Part shown: positions 24,676 through 33,414 of the stretch, in pieces
How positions within the stretch are numbered: the stretch's first letter is position 1
How the letters are laid out: each line of letters begins with the position of its first letter
Source: an uncultured Oscillospiraceae bacterium
Lineage (GTDB): Bacteria > Bacillota > Clostridia > Oscillospirales > Ruminococcaceae
Direction: 5' to 3'
NCBI GenBank assembly: GCA_934539585.1
Contig: CAKTCT010000007.1
Location: forward strand, 27,310 to 91,309
Length of the DNA: 64,000 nucleotides
Notes under the pieces: model-generated
Seen by the model: the letters and a program-made list of their open reading frames with translations, nothing else
Told to the model about the DNA's origin: nothing
Database searches by the model: none
Made by a program: the position numbers and the translations under genes

Positions 24676-24830
24676 GGGTGGAATAGGGTCGGCTGTTTGG
24701 TAGGGGCGGCGGGTTTCAATGGCGGGGTTGGGTATGGGGAAAAGTTCCACGGGAGGTTGGCGGGAAAAGGGTCCGTGGAGAAGTTTTCCGAAATGTTGGC
24801 AAAAAGGTCCTGGGGGTTCCTGAAGGTCGC
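24676..24830 (-). pseudogene. Relic of the nuclease-helicase C-terminus, copy 1
   Basis: On the minus strand it encodes a degenerate match to the last 35-40 residues of the neighbouring helicase. PLKPAAPTKQPTLF corresponds to PLKPAAPAKQLTLF, preceded by DPFPANLPW corresponding to SPFLADIPG. The stop codon has been lost by a base change. Confidence 0.65.
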
Positions 24831-24955
24831 TGACTGGCGGGAGAAAATGGTTTGTTCCCGGCGGCGGATTATTTGGAATGGGAGGAATGGTACGCGGCTG
24901 GGTCCTGACGTGAAGGCGGGGAGTTGTACGGTGGTTACGGGCCATAAAATCGGGA

Positions 24956-24993
24956 GCACCCGGGTATGAGAAAGGTCATGCCCGGGTACTTTT
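24956..24993. terminator. Terminator hairpin, copy 2
   Basis: GCACCCGGG pairs with CCCGGGTAC with one mismatch, followed by TTTT. It is otherwise identical to copy 1. Confidence 0.7.
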
Positions 24994-24999
24994 GGGGTT

Positions 25000-25140
25000 A
25001 GAATGGGGTTGGCTGTTTGGTAGGGGCGGCGGGTTTTAGTAGAGAAGCTCCACAGGAGGTTGGCAGGAAAAGGGGCCGTGGGGAAGATTTCCGGGATGTT
25101 GCAAAAAAGTCCTAGTTGGGGTTCTGGGTGCCGCTGGATG
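25000..25140 (-). pseudogene. Relic of the nuclease-helicase C-terminus, copy 2
   Basis: On the minus strand TKQPTPF followed by a stop codon matches the helicase end TKQ/AKQLTLF. Upstream codons are shifted in frame and more decayed than in copy 1. Confidence 0.6.
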
Positions 25141-25256
25141 GCGGGGAAAAATGATTGCTCCAGCGGCAAATGATCTGGAACGGAGAGTGGTACGTAATTG
25201 TGTCCTGACGGTGAACGCGGGGAGTTATACGGTGATTACGGGACATAAAATCGGGA

Positions 25257-25294
25257 GCACCCGGGTATGAGAAAGGTCATGCCCGGGTGCTTTT
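25257..25294. terminator. Terminator hairpin, copy 3 (serves the nuclease-helicase gene)
   Basis: GCACCCGGG / CCCGGGTGC with the same loop and TTTT tail, immediately beyond the helicase stop on the minus strand. Confidence 0.85.
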
Positions 25295-25298
25295 GGGG

Positions 25299-28200
25299 TC
25301 AGAACAGGGTCAGCTGCTTGGCGGGGGCGGCGGGTTTTAAGGGGCGGGCGTGGCTGCGGCGGAGAAGGTCGCCGGGGATGTCGGCCAGGAAGGGGGAGGG
25401 GGTCCCGGGGACGGTGAGGATCAGTTCCTCCTGGCCGCGGGTCAGCCCTACATAGAAAAGCCGCCGTTCTTCCTCCGGGTCGGCGGTCCGGCCGGGGAGG
25501 TTCAGGGGCAGCACCGACCTGGCGCAGCCGCAGAGAAACACCACGGGAAACTCCAGGCCCTTGGCCCCGTGGAGGGTGGACAGGGTCACGGCGTCGGGGT
25601 GGTAGCGCTTGCCGCCGCTGCGGGTCACGTCGCCCTCCTCCCCCAGGTCCAGGGTCCGGAGGAGGGAGGGGAGGTCCCCATGGAGGACGGCGGTGTTCAG
25701 GAGCTTTTCCATGGGGAGGGAACCGGCGAGGCCCAGCTCTGTCACCCAGCTTTCCAGGAGCTTCCGGGGCTTTTCCCGGAGGCGGGGGCGGTAGGCGGCG
25801 GCCAGCGCCTGCCAGCGGAGCAAGGCGGCGGTTTTGGCCAGGGAGTCCGGCAGAGGGGCGGTCCGCTGGTCCGGGGGAAGGGCGGAAAAGGCTCCGGCGG
25901 CGTCTTTGGGGCAGTGGAGGAGGGTCCGCAGGCAGGTCTGGAGGGAAATCCGGTCCTCCGGTCGGAGAAGGTTCCGGAAAAAGCCCAGGGTCCCCCGGAC
26001 CGCGCCGTCGGAAAGGGCGGGGTCCCGGCCGGTGACGGTGTAGGGGATGCCTTCAATGGTCAGGCACTTTTCCAGGACCTCCGCCTGGCGGTGGGTGCGG
26101 TACAAAACGGCGATGTCGGAGAAGCCCCGGGGGGCGGAATCCCCGGCGGCGTGGGCGTCCAGCATGTCGATGCCGCCGACCATGCGGTTGATCTCCTTGG
26201 CGATGAAAACGGCCTCGGCAAAGTCGTCGTCGGCAGTGACCAGCTGCACCGGCTGTCCCAGGGGACGCTGGGGGGTAAGCTGCCGGACCGGGCCGGGGTT
26301 CCGGTCAATGACCGGTAGGGCGCAGCGGAGAATCTCCGGGGCCGAGCGGTAGTTCCGCACAAGGCGCACCACCTGGAGGTCCGGCAGGTCGGCGGCCAGG
26401 CGGTCAAAGCACCGGGCATCGGAGCCCCGGAAGCCGTAGATGGACTGGTCCGGATCGCCGATGACGAAGAGGCTTTTTCCGCCCCGGCTCCAGGCCATGA
26501 GAAGGCGGTACTGGAGGTCGTTGACGTCCTGGAACTCGTCGGCCAGGAGGTAGGAAAACGCCTTTCCCGGGGCGGCGTCCCCCTGGATGCGGAGGGCCTC
26601 CAGGAGCAGGTCGTCAAAGTCCAGGAGGCCCAGGGCTTTCAGACGCTGGCAGTAGCGGGCGCCTTCTTCGGAGAGGGAGAACGGGGACGATTCTGCATGG
26701 AGGGCTCCGGCGGATTGGGCGGGTTCGATGGGGGAGATGGTGTCCGGAGGGGTCAGGGGGTGGCAGGAGCAGGGCGGGGTGCTGGGGGTGAGAGTTTCGG
26801 GGGACGGGGTGTTTGCGGGGAGATGCCGGGAGGTGGGGGATTCGGCGGATTCTGGCAGAGATTCCCCGGCAAGGGGGCTGCTTTCGTTGGTTCGGAGGGT
26901 TAAGGGCGGGCAGGTGCGGGCGGCTTTTATCCCGGAAATCGGAGCGTTTTTGAAGCGGGAGACTTGTTGGAGGAGCTGGCGGGGGGTGAGCTTGGAGCCC
27001 GATTCCGCCAGGACTTCTCCGGCCAGGGCCAGGGCTTCGCTTTTGTCGGCCAGGGTCACGTCGCCCAGGAGTTTCAGGCAGATGGAGTGGAAGGTGCCGA
27101 TGTGCATGGCGGCCACAGCGCGCTTGCTCAGAACCTTTTCCAGGCGCTGGCGCATTTCGGCGGCGGCTTTGTTGGTGAAGGTCACGGCAGTGATGGCCGA
27201 GGGGGACACGCCGCAGGTCTCCACCAGCCAGCGGATCCGGGCGGTGAGGGTCTTGGTCTTGCCGGTGCCGGGGCCGGCGATGACGGCGGTGGCAGGGCTT
27301 TCTGAGGTGGCGGCGGCCAGCTGCTCCGGGTTCAGGTCGGAGAGAGGGGAAGGCTCCGGGGCGGGGGCGGCCTTCTTTTCGGGAGCGGCGGCCCTGGCCG
27401 GAGGGGCCTTGACCGGCTTGCGGGGGGCCGGGACGCCGGTGAACAGGGTAGTCTGCCCGCTGAGGGACTGGACCTCCTCCGGGGTGAACAGAGTGATCTT
27501 TCCGTACTCGCCGTCGAAGCCCGGGGCCCGGAGGACTTTGCCCTCCCGGAGGCGGCGGATGCCTGCCGTGACCCAGGGACCGGCCACGGGGCGGATGTCC
27601 TCCAGGGGGAGGTCCCGGAGGATGCGGAATTCCGGGCCCAGGTCCCGGAGCATCTGGAGGTAGACCCCTTCGGTCCGGGCGCAGGCGGCGGAATAGCCGG
27701 TGGAGGCCCCGATGACCTCGGGGAGGGGGGCCAGGCTTTCAAAGGGCCTGGCTCCGGGGGCGTTTTCCGGGCGGTCCGCCAGCTGCTCCACCCGGTGGAG
27801 AACGCCGGGGGTGAGCTTTTTCCCGCAGACCGGGCAGACGCCGCCCACGGCTTCGGCCTCCGCGGGGGAAAGGCAGACGCCGCAGTTCCGGTGGCCGTCA
27901 AAGTGGTACTTGCCCTCCTCGGGGAAGAATTCCACGGTGCCGCAGAGGCCCTTGCCGGTCCGGAGGGCGTCGGCCAGGGCGGCGTAGGAGGGGCGGATGT
28001 CCAGGAGGTTGGCCTCCCGGCCCAGCCTGGCAGGGGAGTGGGCGTCGGAGTTGGAGATCAGCTGGAAGCGGTCCAGGGCCGACAGCCGCCGAATCATGGC
28101 GGGGTCGGCGGAAAGGCCGGTCTCCAGGGCGGTGATATGGGGCGTCAGGTCCTCGAAGCACTCCTCGATGGTGTCAAAGCCGGAAAAGGCCCCGAACAGG

Positions 28201-28700
28201 GAAAAGTGGGGCGTCCAGATGTGGGCGGGGATGAAAATGCCGTCGGGGCAGGTTTCCAGGAGAATCTCCAGGAGGTCGCGGGAGTCTAAGCCCAGGATGG
28301 GGCGGCCGTCGGAGTGGAGGTTGCCGATGGCTTCCAGGCGGAGGGAAAGGGCCTCCGCGGCTTCCAGGCCGGGGAGGATCAGGAGATTGTGGACCTTCCG
28401 GACCCGGCCGTTTTTCTTATAAATGGAGCTAATCTCCCCGGTGACGGCGAAATAGGGGCCGCCCTCCTCGCCGTCGGGGCCGTCGGCCAGGCGGAGCTCC
28501 GGGCGGAGGCGGTAGAGGCCGTTTCCGGCGGGGACCAGCTTTTCCTGGAGCTCCTGGCGCCAGGCGGGGTGGGTGAAGTCTCCGGTGCCCAGGATGGCAA
28601 TGCCTTTGCGGCGGGCCCAGAGGTCCAGGGCTTCGGGGGTGCAGTCTCGGCTGGTGGCCCGGGAGTAGCGGGAGTGGATGTGCAGGTCGGCGAGAAGCAT
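25299..28700 (-). CDS. Endonuclease Q-like PHP nuclease fused to a UvrD/Rep helicase
   Basis: 1133 residues. The N-terminal PHP-type nuclease domain (about 1-400) begins MLLADLHIHSRYS with the metal-binding HxH. It holds a four-Cys zinc site (CGVCLSP and CPVCGKK, near 270-290), the layout of endonuclease Q, which nicks DNA at deaminated bases. After a Pro/Ala linker a superfamily 1 helicase begins near 460: Walker A AGPGTGKTKT near 475, DPDQSIYGFRGSD near 750, TLHGAKGLEFPVVFLCG near 1045. An insert of about 65 residues rich in Ser, Pro and Thr (600-670) interrupts the helicase. The start at 28700 fits the PHP motif. Role inferred: repair of deaminated DNA coupled to unwinding. Confidence 0.85.
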   Translation of the reverse strand: MLLADLHIHSRYSRATSRDCTPEALDLWARRKGIAILGTGDFTHPAWRQELQEKLVPAGNGLYRLRPELRLADGPDGEEGGPYFAVTGEISSIYKKNGRVRKVHNLLILPGLEAAEALSLRLEAIGNLHSDGRPILGLDSRDLLEILLETCPDGIFIPAHIWTPHFSLFGAFSGFDTIEECFEDLTPHITALETGLSADPAMIRRLSALDRFQLISNSDAHSPARLGREANLLDIRPSYAALADALRTGKGLCGTVEFFPEEGKYHFDGHRNCGVCLSPAEAEAVGGVCPVCGKKLTPGVLHRVEQLADRPENAPGARPFESLAPLPEVIGASTGYSAACARTEGVYLQMLRDLGPEFRILRDLPLEDIRPVAGPWVTAGIRRLREGKVLRAPGFDGEYGKITLFTPEEVQSLSGQTTLFTGVPAPRKPVKAPPARAAAPEKKAAPAPEPSPLSDLNPEQLAAATSESPATAVIAGPGTGKTKTLTARIRWLVETCGVSPSAITAVTFTNKAAAEMRQRLEKVLSKRAVAAMHIGTFHSICLKLLGDVTLADKSEALALAGEVLAESGSKLTPRQLLQQVSRFKNAPISGIKAARTCPPLTLRTNESSPLAGESLPESAESPTSRHLPANTPSPETLTPSTPPCSCHPLTPPDTISPIEPAQSAGALHAESSPFSLSEEGARYCQRLKALGLLDFDDLLLEALRIQGDAAPGKAFSYLLADEFQDVNDLQYRLLMAWSRGGKSLFVIGDPDQSIYGFRGSDARCFDRLAADLPDLQVVRLVRNYRSAPEILRCALPVIDRNPGPVRQLTPQRPLGQPVQLVTADDDFAEAVFIAKEINRMVGGIDMLDAHAAGDSAPRGFSDIAVLYRTHRQAEVLEKCLTIEGIPYTVTGRDPALSDGAVRGTLGFFRNLLRPEDRISLQTCLRTLLHCPKDAAGAFSALPPDQRTAPLPDSLAKTAALLRWQALAAAYRPRLREKPRKLLESWVTELGLAGSLPMEKLLNTAVLHGDLPSLLRTLDLGEEGDVTRSGGKRYHPDAVTLSTLHGAKGLEFPVVFLCGCARSVLPLNLPGRTADPEEERRLFYVGLTRGQEELILTVPGTPSPFLADIPGDLLRRSHARPLKPAAPAKQLTLF

Positions 28701-28731
28701 GGCGCGGCCCCTTTCGTGGGAGTTTTCTTTT

Positions 28732-28760
28732 ATCATACCGCGTTTTCGGGGGAATTGCAA
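28732..28760 (-). promoter_or_regulatory. Sigma-A promoter for the nuclease-helicase gene
   Basis: On the minus strand TTGCAA, a 17-base spacer and TATGAT, about 30 bases before the start codon. Confidence 0.7.
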
Positions 28761-28826
28761 GAAGTAAAAAGTATATGAAGTTCGTGAATAAATTGTAAAC
28801 AAAACACGCCGCTCCCTGGGGATTTG

Positions 28827-28835
28827 TGGTAAAAT
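28827..28835 (+). promoter_or_regulatory. Extended -10 promoter for yicC and the downstream run
   Basis: TGGTAAAAT forms an extended -10 element. No good -35 is seen at 17 bases. It lies about 60 bases before yicC and diverges from the nuclease-helicase promoter. Confidence 0.45.
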
Positions 28836-28896
28836 AGAAACGGTGAAGAATCACCGAAAACGAATCACACACTTTCTGTATAAAGGAATGAATGGT

Positions 28897-29775
28897 ATGT
28901 TGAGAAGCATGACCGGATACGGAAGGGGGCAGGCGACCGGCGGCGGGTTCGACATTACGGTGGACATCAAGGCGGTGAACCACCGGTATTTCGAATTTGC
29001 GGCGCGATTGCCCAAGGTGTTCCCCTTTCTGGAAGAACGGCTGAAAGCCCTGGTCCAGTCCGCGGTGAACCGGGGAAAGGTGGAGGTGACGGTGACGGCC
29101 GCCTCCGTAAACGGCAGCGACACCGAGATCGTGGTCAACGAGGCCGCCGCCCAGGCCTATGTGGACGCCCTCCGGAAGATCCGGGTGAAGCTGGACTTGC
29201 AGGACGATCTGAAGCTCTCCCATCTGCTGCGGCTCCCTGACGTTTTCACGGCGAAGCGGGCGGAGCTGGACGAGGACGCGGTCTGGACGGCGGTGTCCGG
29301 GGCGGCCCGGGCGGCGCTGGAATCCTTCCAGCACATGCGGGAGGCCGAGGGCGCCCGGCTCAAGGCCGATCTGGAGGCAAAGCTCCGGCAGGTGGAGGGG
29401 CTTCTGGCCCAGGTGGAGGAAAAAGCGCCCACCCTGCGGACGGATTACTACAACCGGCTCTACCAGCGGCTTTCCGAGGTGCTGGCGGACAAGAACATCG
29501 ACGAATCCCGGCTGATCACCGAGGCGGCCATCTTCGCCGACCGGGTGGCCGTGGACGAGGAAACCGTCCGGCTCCGGAGCCATCTCCATCAGTTCAGGGG
29601 CTTTCTGGACGCCGGGGGGCCTGTGGGGAAAAAGCTGGATTTCCTGGTCCAGGAGATGAACCGGGAGACCAATACCATCGGCTCCAAGGCCCAGAACCTG
29701 GAAATCGCCCGGGTCGTGGTGGAAATGAAAGCGGAAATCGAAAAAATTCGGGAACAGATCCAGAATATCGAGTGA
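28897..29775 (+). CDS. YicC family endoribonuclease-like protein
   Basis: 292 residues with the family opening MLRSMTGYGRGQATG, the segment EIKAVNHRYFE-like (DIKAVNHRYFEFAARLP), and the conserved end RETNTIGSKAQNLEIARVVV. YicC-type proteins have been reported as endoribonucleases; the cellular role is not settled. It heads the classic yicC-remA-gmk-rpoZ-priA order. AAAGGA at 28882-28887 supports the start at 28897; ATG at 28888 is possible. Confidence 0.92.
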   Translation: MLRSMTGYGRGQATGGGFDITVDIKAVNHRYFEFAARLPKVFPFLEERLKALVQSAVNRGKVEVTVTAASVNGSDTEIVVNEAAAQAYVDALRKIRVKLDLQDDLKLSHLLRLPDVFTAKRAELDEDAVWTAVSGAARAALESFQHMREAEGARLKADLEAKLRQVEGLLAQVEEKAPTLRTDYYNRLYQRLSEVLADKNIDESRLITEAAIFADRVAVDEETVRLRSHLHQFRGFLDAGGPVGKKLDFLVQEMNRETNTIGSKAQNLEIARVVVEMKAEIEKIREQIQNIE

Positions 29776-29784
29776 GGTGGAGGT

Positions 29785-30054
29785 ATGAAGCTCATTAACA
29801 TCGGCTTTGGCAACATGGTGTCCGCCAACCGGATCATCACCATCGTCAGCCCGGAATCCGCTCCCATCAAGCGGATCATCCAGGACGCCCGGGACAACGG
29901 GGCCCTGATCGACGCCACCTACGGGCGGCGGACCCGGGCGGTCATCGTCATGGACAGCGGGCACGTCATCCTCTCGGCCATCCAGCCGGAGACCGTGGCC
30001 AACCGCTTCGGCCAGCCGGAGGACCTGGAAGATGAGGAGGACGAGGATGAGTAA
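29785..30054 (+). CDS. remA: RemA/DUF370 DNA-binding regulator
   Basis: 89 residues, matching RemA (MKLINIGFGNMVSANRIITI, IVSPESAPIKRIIQDARDNG, YGRRTRAVIVMDSGHVILS). In Bacillus RemA activates biofilm matrix and osmoprotection genes. In other Firmicutes the homologue always sits before gmk and its targets are unknown. It has a short acidic tail. It overlaps the gmk start by 8 bases. Confidence 0.93.
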   Translation: MKLINIGFGNMVSANRIITIVSPESAPIKRIIQDARDNGALIDATYGRRTRAVIVMDSGHVILSAIQPETVANRFGQPEDLEDEEDEDE

Positions 30055-30658
30055 GGGTACGCTGATCGTTTTTTCCGGCCCGTCAGGGTGCGGAAAAGGG
30101 ACGGTTCTGAAGGAGTTTTTCGCGTCGGGGGGGCAGGCGTTCTGCTCAGTCTCTGCGACCACCCGGCAGCCCCGGGCGGGGGAGGAGGACGGGGTCCACT
30201 ACTACTTCCTCACCCGGGAGAGCTTTGAGAAAAAGCTGGCCAACGACGAAATCCTGGAGCACACCACCTACTGCGGGAACTACTACGGCACGCCCCGGGG
30301 GCCGGTCTATGAGCGGCTGGAACGGGGAGAGAACGTGATCCTGGAAATCGAGGTGGACGGCGCGGGGCAGATCCGGAAGAAGTGCCCCGAGGCGGTGCTG
30401 GTCTTTGTCATGCCGCCCAGTCTCTCCGAGCTCCGGAGCCGGCTGGAGGGCCGGCAGACCGAAGACGCCGCCACCATTGACCGCCGGATGGAAGCCGCCC
30501 GGCGGGAGATTCAAATGGCTTACCAGTACGATTATGTGATCGTCAACAACGTGGTGGAGGAAGCGGCGGAAGAGCTGAAAACCATCCTCCGCGCAGAATC
30601 GCTGAAAACTTCCAATCGGAAGAAATTTATAGACGAGGTGTTACGTTATGATGCATAG
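30047..30658 (+). CDS. gmk: Guanylate kinase
   Basis: Phosphorylates GMP to GDP. It is 203 residues. The P-loop FSGPSGCGKGTV is at the N-terminus, and the GMP-binding region has TTRQPRAGEEDGVHYYFL and EHTTYCGNYYGTPRGPV. The lid region is RLEGRQTEDAATIDRRM. The start at 30047 overlaps remA and is preceded by GAGGAGGACGAGG. Confidence 0.97.
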   Translation: MSKGTLIVFSGPSGCGKGTVLKEFFASGGQAFCSVSATTRQPRAGEEDGVHYYFLTRESFEKKLANDEILEHTTYCGNYYGTPRGPVYERLERGENVILEIEVDGAGQIRKKCPEAVLVFVMPPSLSELRSRLEGRQTEDAATIDRRMEAARREIQMAYQYDYVIVNNVVEEAAEELKTILRAESLKTSNRKKFIDEVLRYDA

Positions 30659-30911
30659 ACCTTCTGTTCCGGAGCTGTTGAAACCTGGCCAGAGCTACTA
30701 CTCCCTGGTGGTGGCCGTGGCAAAGCGCGCCCGGGAAATCGCCCAGGAAGCCGACGAAAACGGCACCATCCTTATTGAAAAGCCCGTCAAGCTGGCGGTG
30801 GACGACTTCGCCAAGGGCCGCTATAAGCTGGTGGAAAGCGAGGATATCGGCGTGATCCATGACCGCCGGCTGATGTACGTGCCCTCCACCAGTCTGGAGG
30901 ACGAGGAGTAA
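30648..30911 (+). CDS. rpoZ: RNA polymerase omega subunit
   Basis: 87 residues with MMHRPSVPELLKPGQSYYSL, AVAKRAREIAQEADE and KPVKLAVDDFAKG, the usual omega fold that stabilises the beta' subunit. It overlaps the end of gmk by 11 bases. It is the standard partner in the gmk-rpoZ-priA order. Confidence 0.94.
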   Translation: MMHRPSVPELLKPGQSYYSLVVAVAKRAREIAQEADENGTILIEKPVKLAVDDFAKGRYKLVESEDIGVIHDRRLMYVPSTSLEDEE

Positions 30912-30938
30912 GCTCCCTTTGCGGAAGGAGGGGTCGCC

Positions 30939-33389
30939 ATGGACCTTGTTGCAGAGGTTGCGGTGGAAAACGCCCTCTTTTATTTCGACAAGCGGTTCAG
31001 CTACCGGGTTCCCCAGGAGCTGCGGGAGCAGGTCCGCCGGGGCGTCCGGGTCCTGGTGCCCTTCGGACGGGGGAACCGCAAGGTCCCCGGGCTGGTCTTT
31101 TCCGTTGAGGAAAGCCAGCCGGAGCGGCCGTTGAAGCCGGTTCTGGCGGTCATTGACCGGGAGCCGGTCCTCAACGAGGAAGGGTTCCGTATTCTGGAAT
31201 ACATGGCGGACGCCGCTTTTTGCAGCTACTATGACGCCTTGAAATGCATCCTTCCGGCGGGGCTCAACGTGACGCCGGAGGAGGAGTTCCGCCTGATCAA
31301 GACTCCGGGGGAGGAGGCGGAAGCGCTGCCGGAGGAAGAACAGCAGATGCTGCGGCTCTTTCAGTCCGACATTTCCCAAAAGGAGCGGGACCAGTTCTTC
31401 CGTCAGGGCGATGCCGCCGCCAAACGCCGGACGGCCATGGTGCTGGCGGAAAAGGGCTATCTGGAATGTACCGACATGCTCCGGCCCAGGATTGGCGCCA
31501 AAACCGTGCGGATGGTCCGGCTGGTTCCGGGGATTTTCCCCGACGGGCTGCCGCCGTTGACTGCCAAACAGCAGGAGGTGGTCCGGATCGTTGCCGAAGC
31601 CGGGTCTGCCGCGGAAAAAGAAGCGGCCTATCACGCCGGAGTGGGGGAAAGCGTCATCCGGACCTTGGTCCGGAAAGGCGTTTTGGAGTGTTTTGACCGG
31701 GAAGTCTTTCGGACGCCCCGGGGAAAGGTCTCCGCGGAATTCCGCTTGGAGGACCTGACCCTTTCGTCGGAGCAGCAGCGGGTCTACGATGGCGTCCGCA
31801 GCCTTTGTAAGAAGGACGAAGCCAACGTTGCCCTGCTTTTCGGGGTGACCGGCAGTGGGAAGACCCAGATTTTCATTAAGCTCATTGAAGCCTGTCTGAA
31901 GGACGGGAAGCAGGCCATGCTGCTGGTGCCGGAGATTTCTCTGACCCCCCAGCTTCTGGCCAAATTCCGGGGGCTTTTCGGGGAGGACATTGCGGTGATC
32001 CATTCCAGCCTTTCCATGGGGGAGCGGCTGGACGAATACCGGCGGATCCGCACGGGGAAAGCCCGAATCTCCATTGGCACCCGGTCCAGCATTTTCGCCC
32101 CTTTTGACAATTTGGGGCTGATTATCCTGGATGAGGAGGGGGAACACTCCTATAAATCAGATTCCACCCCTCGATACCACGCCCGGGATATCGCCAAGCT
32201 GCGGTGCGTCTGCCACAAGGCAACGCTGCTGCTGGCCTCGGCGACACCCAGCATCGAAAGCTACCACGCCGCCAAAACCGGAAAGTACGCGCTGTTCACC
32301 CTGACGGAGCGGTACGGCACGGCGGCCCTTCCTGCCGTCCGGATCGTGGATATGCGCAAGGAGGAGGAAGCCTTCAACTTCTCCCCCCTCAGCGACGAGC
32401 TGGCGGAGGAGCTTCTCCAGACCTGGAAGCGGGGGGAGCAGTCCATTCTGCTCATCAACCGCCGGGGGTTTTCCAGCTTTGCCCTGTGCATGGACTGCGG
32501 AGAACCGGTGCGGTGTCCCAATTGCAGCGTCACATTGACCTACCACAAGGCCAACGGTTACCTGATGTGCCACTACTGCGGCTATTCCCGGCGGCAGGAT
32601 GAGCCTTGTCCCTCCTGCGGCGGGCATCACCTGAATATGGTGGGAACCGGCACCCAGAAGATTGAGGAGATTCTTTCCAAATCCATTCCCGATGCAAGGG
32701 TGCTGCGGATGGACACAGATTCGGTCTATTCCCGGTACGCCTATGAGGAAAGGTTCGCGGCCTTTGAGGCCGGGGAGTACGACATCCTGGTGGGGACCCA
32801 GATGGTGGCCAAGGGGCTCAATTTCCCCGGCGTCACCCTGGTGGGGGTCCTGGGGGTGGATCAGGCCCTTTATTCCAACGATTTCCGCAGCGGCGAGCGG
32901 GCCTTTTCCCTGATTACACAGGTGGTGGGCCGAAGCGGCCGTTATCAGAAGCCCGGACAGGCGATTTTGCAGACGATTTCCCCGGAGAACTCCGTGGTGC
33001 TCCATGCCGCCCGCCAGGATTATGACGGATTTTACCGGGAGGAGATCACCCTCCGGAAGACCTGCCTTCAGCCGCCGTTCTGCGACCTGGCGCTGGTGGG
33101 ATTTTCCGGTCCGGTGGAGGAAACGGTGCGGAAAACCGCCCAGGCCTTCCACAAAATCCTCCGGGAAAAAATCCTGGCGCTGAAGGAGCCGCTGCCCATT
33201 GTCCTGCTTGGGGTGTCCCAGGCGGGGATTTACCGTGTAAATAATAAGTTCCGCTATCGGATTCTCATGAAATGCCGGAACAACCGCCGGTTCCGCAGCC
33301 TTCTCCGGGAGGCCTTCGGGGCGGCCTCGGAGCAGAAGCTCCTGGGCCGGGTGACGGTGTTCGTGGACATCAACGGGGACATCTTATAG
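30939..33389 (+). CDS. priA: Primosomal protein N' (PriA helicase)
   Basis: 3'-5' helicase that restarts stalled replication forks. It is 816 residues. The N-terminal fork-binding domain begins VAVENALFYFDKRFSYRVP, Walker A LLFGVTGSGKTQIF is near 300, and the DEEG box is IILDEEGEHSYKS near 405. Zinc-binding cysteines are CMDCGEPVRCPNC and CHYCGYSRRQDEPCPSC near 520-560. A C-terminal helicase motif is VGTQMVAKGLNFPGV. Length and order are normal. GGAAGGAGG precedes the ATG. Confidence 0.97.
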   Translation: MDLVAEVAVENALFYFDKRFSYRVPQELREQVRRGVRVLVPFGRGNRKVPGLVFSVEESQPERPLKPVLAVIDREPVLNEEGFRILEYMADAAFCSYYDALKCILPAGLNVTPEEEFRLIKTPGEEAEALPEEEQQMLRLFQSDISQKERDQFFRQGDAAAKRRTAMVLAEKGYLECTDMLRPRIGAKTVRMVRLVPGIFPDGLPPLTAKQQEVVRIVAEAGSAAEKEAAYHAGVGESVIRTLVRKGVLECFDREVFRTPRGKVSAEFRLEDLTLSSEQQRVYDGVRSLCKKDEANVALLFGVTGSGKTQIFIKLIEACLKDGKQAMLLVPEISLTPQLLAKFRGLFGEDIAVIHSSLSMGERLDEYRRIRTGKARISIGTRSSIFAPFDNLGLIILDEEGEHSYKSDSTPRYHARDIAKLRCVCHKATLLLASATPSIESYHAAKTGKYALFTLTERYGTAALPAVRIVDMRKEEEAFNFSPLSDELAEELLQTWKRGEQSILLINRRGFSSFALCMDCGEPVRCPNCSVTLTYHKANGYLMCHYCGYSRRQDEPCPSCGGHHLNMVGTGTQKIEEILSKSIPDARVLRMDTDSVYSRYAYEERFAAFEAGEYDILVGTQMVAKGLNFPGVTLVGVLGVDQALYSNDFRSGERAFSLITQVVGRSGRYQKPGQAILQTISPENSVVLHAARQDYDGFYREEITLRKTCLQPPFCDLALVGFSGPVEETVRKTAQAFHKILREKILALKEPLPIVLLGVSQAGIYRVNNKFRYRILMKCRNNRRFRSLLREAFGAASEQKLLGRVTVFVDINGDIL

Positions 33390-33414
33390 CGGCGTGAGAT
33401 AAGGAGGATGCGCA

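Larger units (their letters stand above)
24555..25345 (+). repeat. Degenerate three-copy tandem repeat made of two converging gene ends and a terminator
   Basis: The same composite unit occurs three times. Anchor sequence CATAAAATCGGGAGCACCCG begins at 24623, 24943 and 25244, giving periods of about 320 and 301 bases. Each unit holds the 3' part of the DUF3781 gene, a bidirectional terminator hairpin, and the reversed 3' end of the nuclease-helicase gene. Only the outermost gene ends are functional. The middle parts have drifted, while the terminator and DUF3781 tail are almost unchanged. This explains the whole 650-base stretch between the two genes; no other gene is seen there. Confidence 0.85.

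Noticed and set aside
24555..25345. CRISPR-like array
   Set aside because: Only three units of about 300 bases with drifting interiors and gene-end content; no short repeats with unique spacers and no cas genes.
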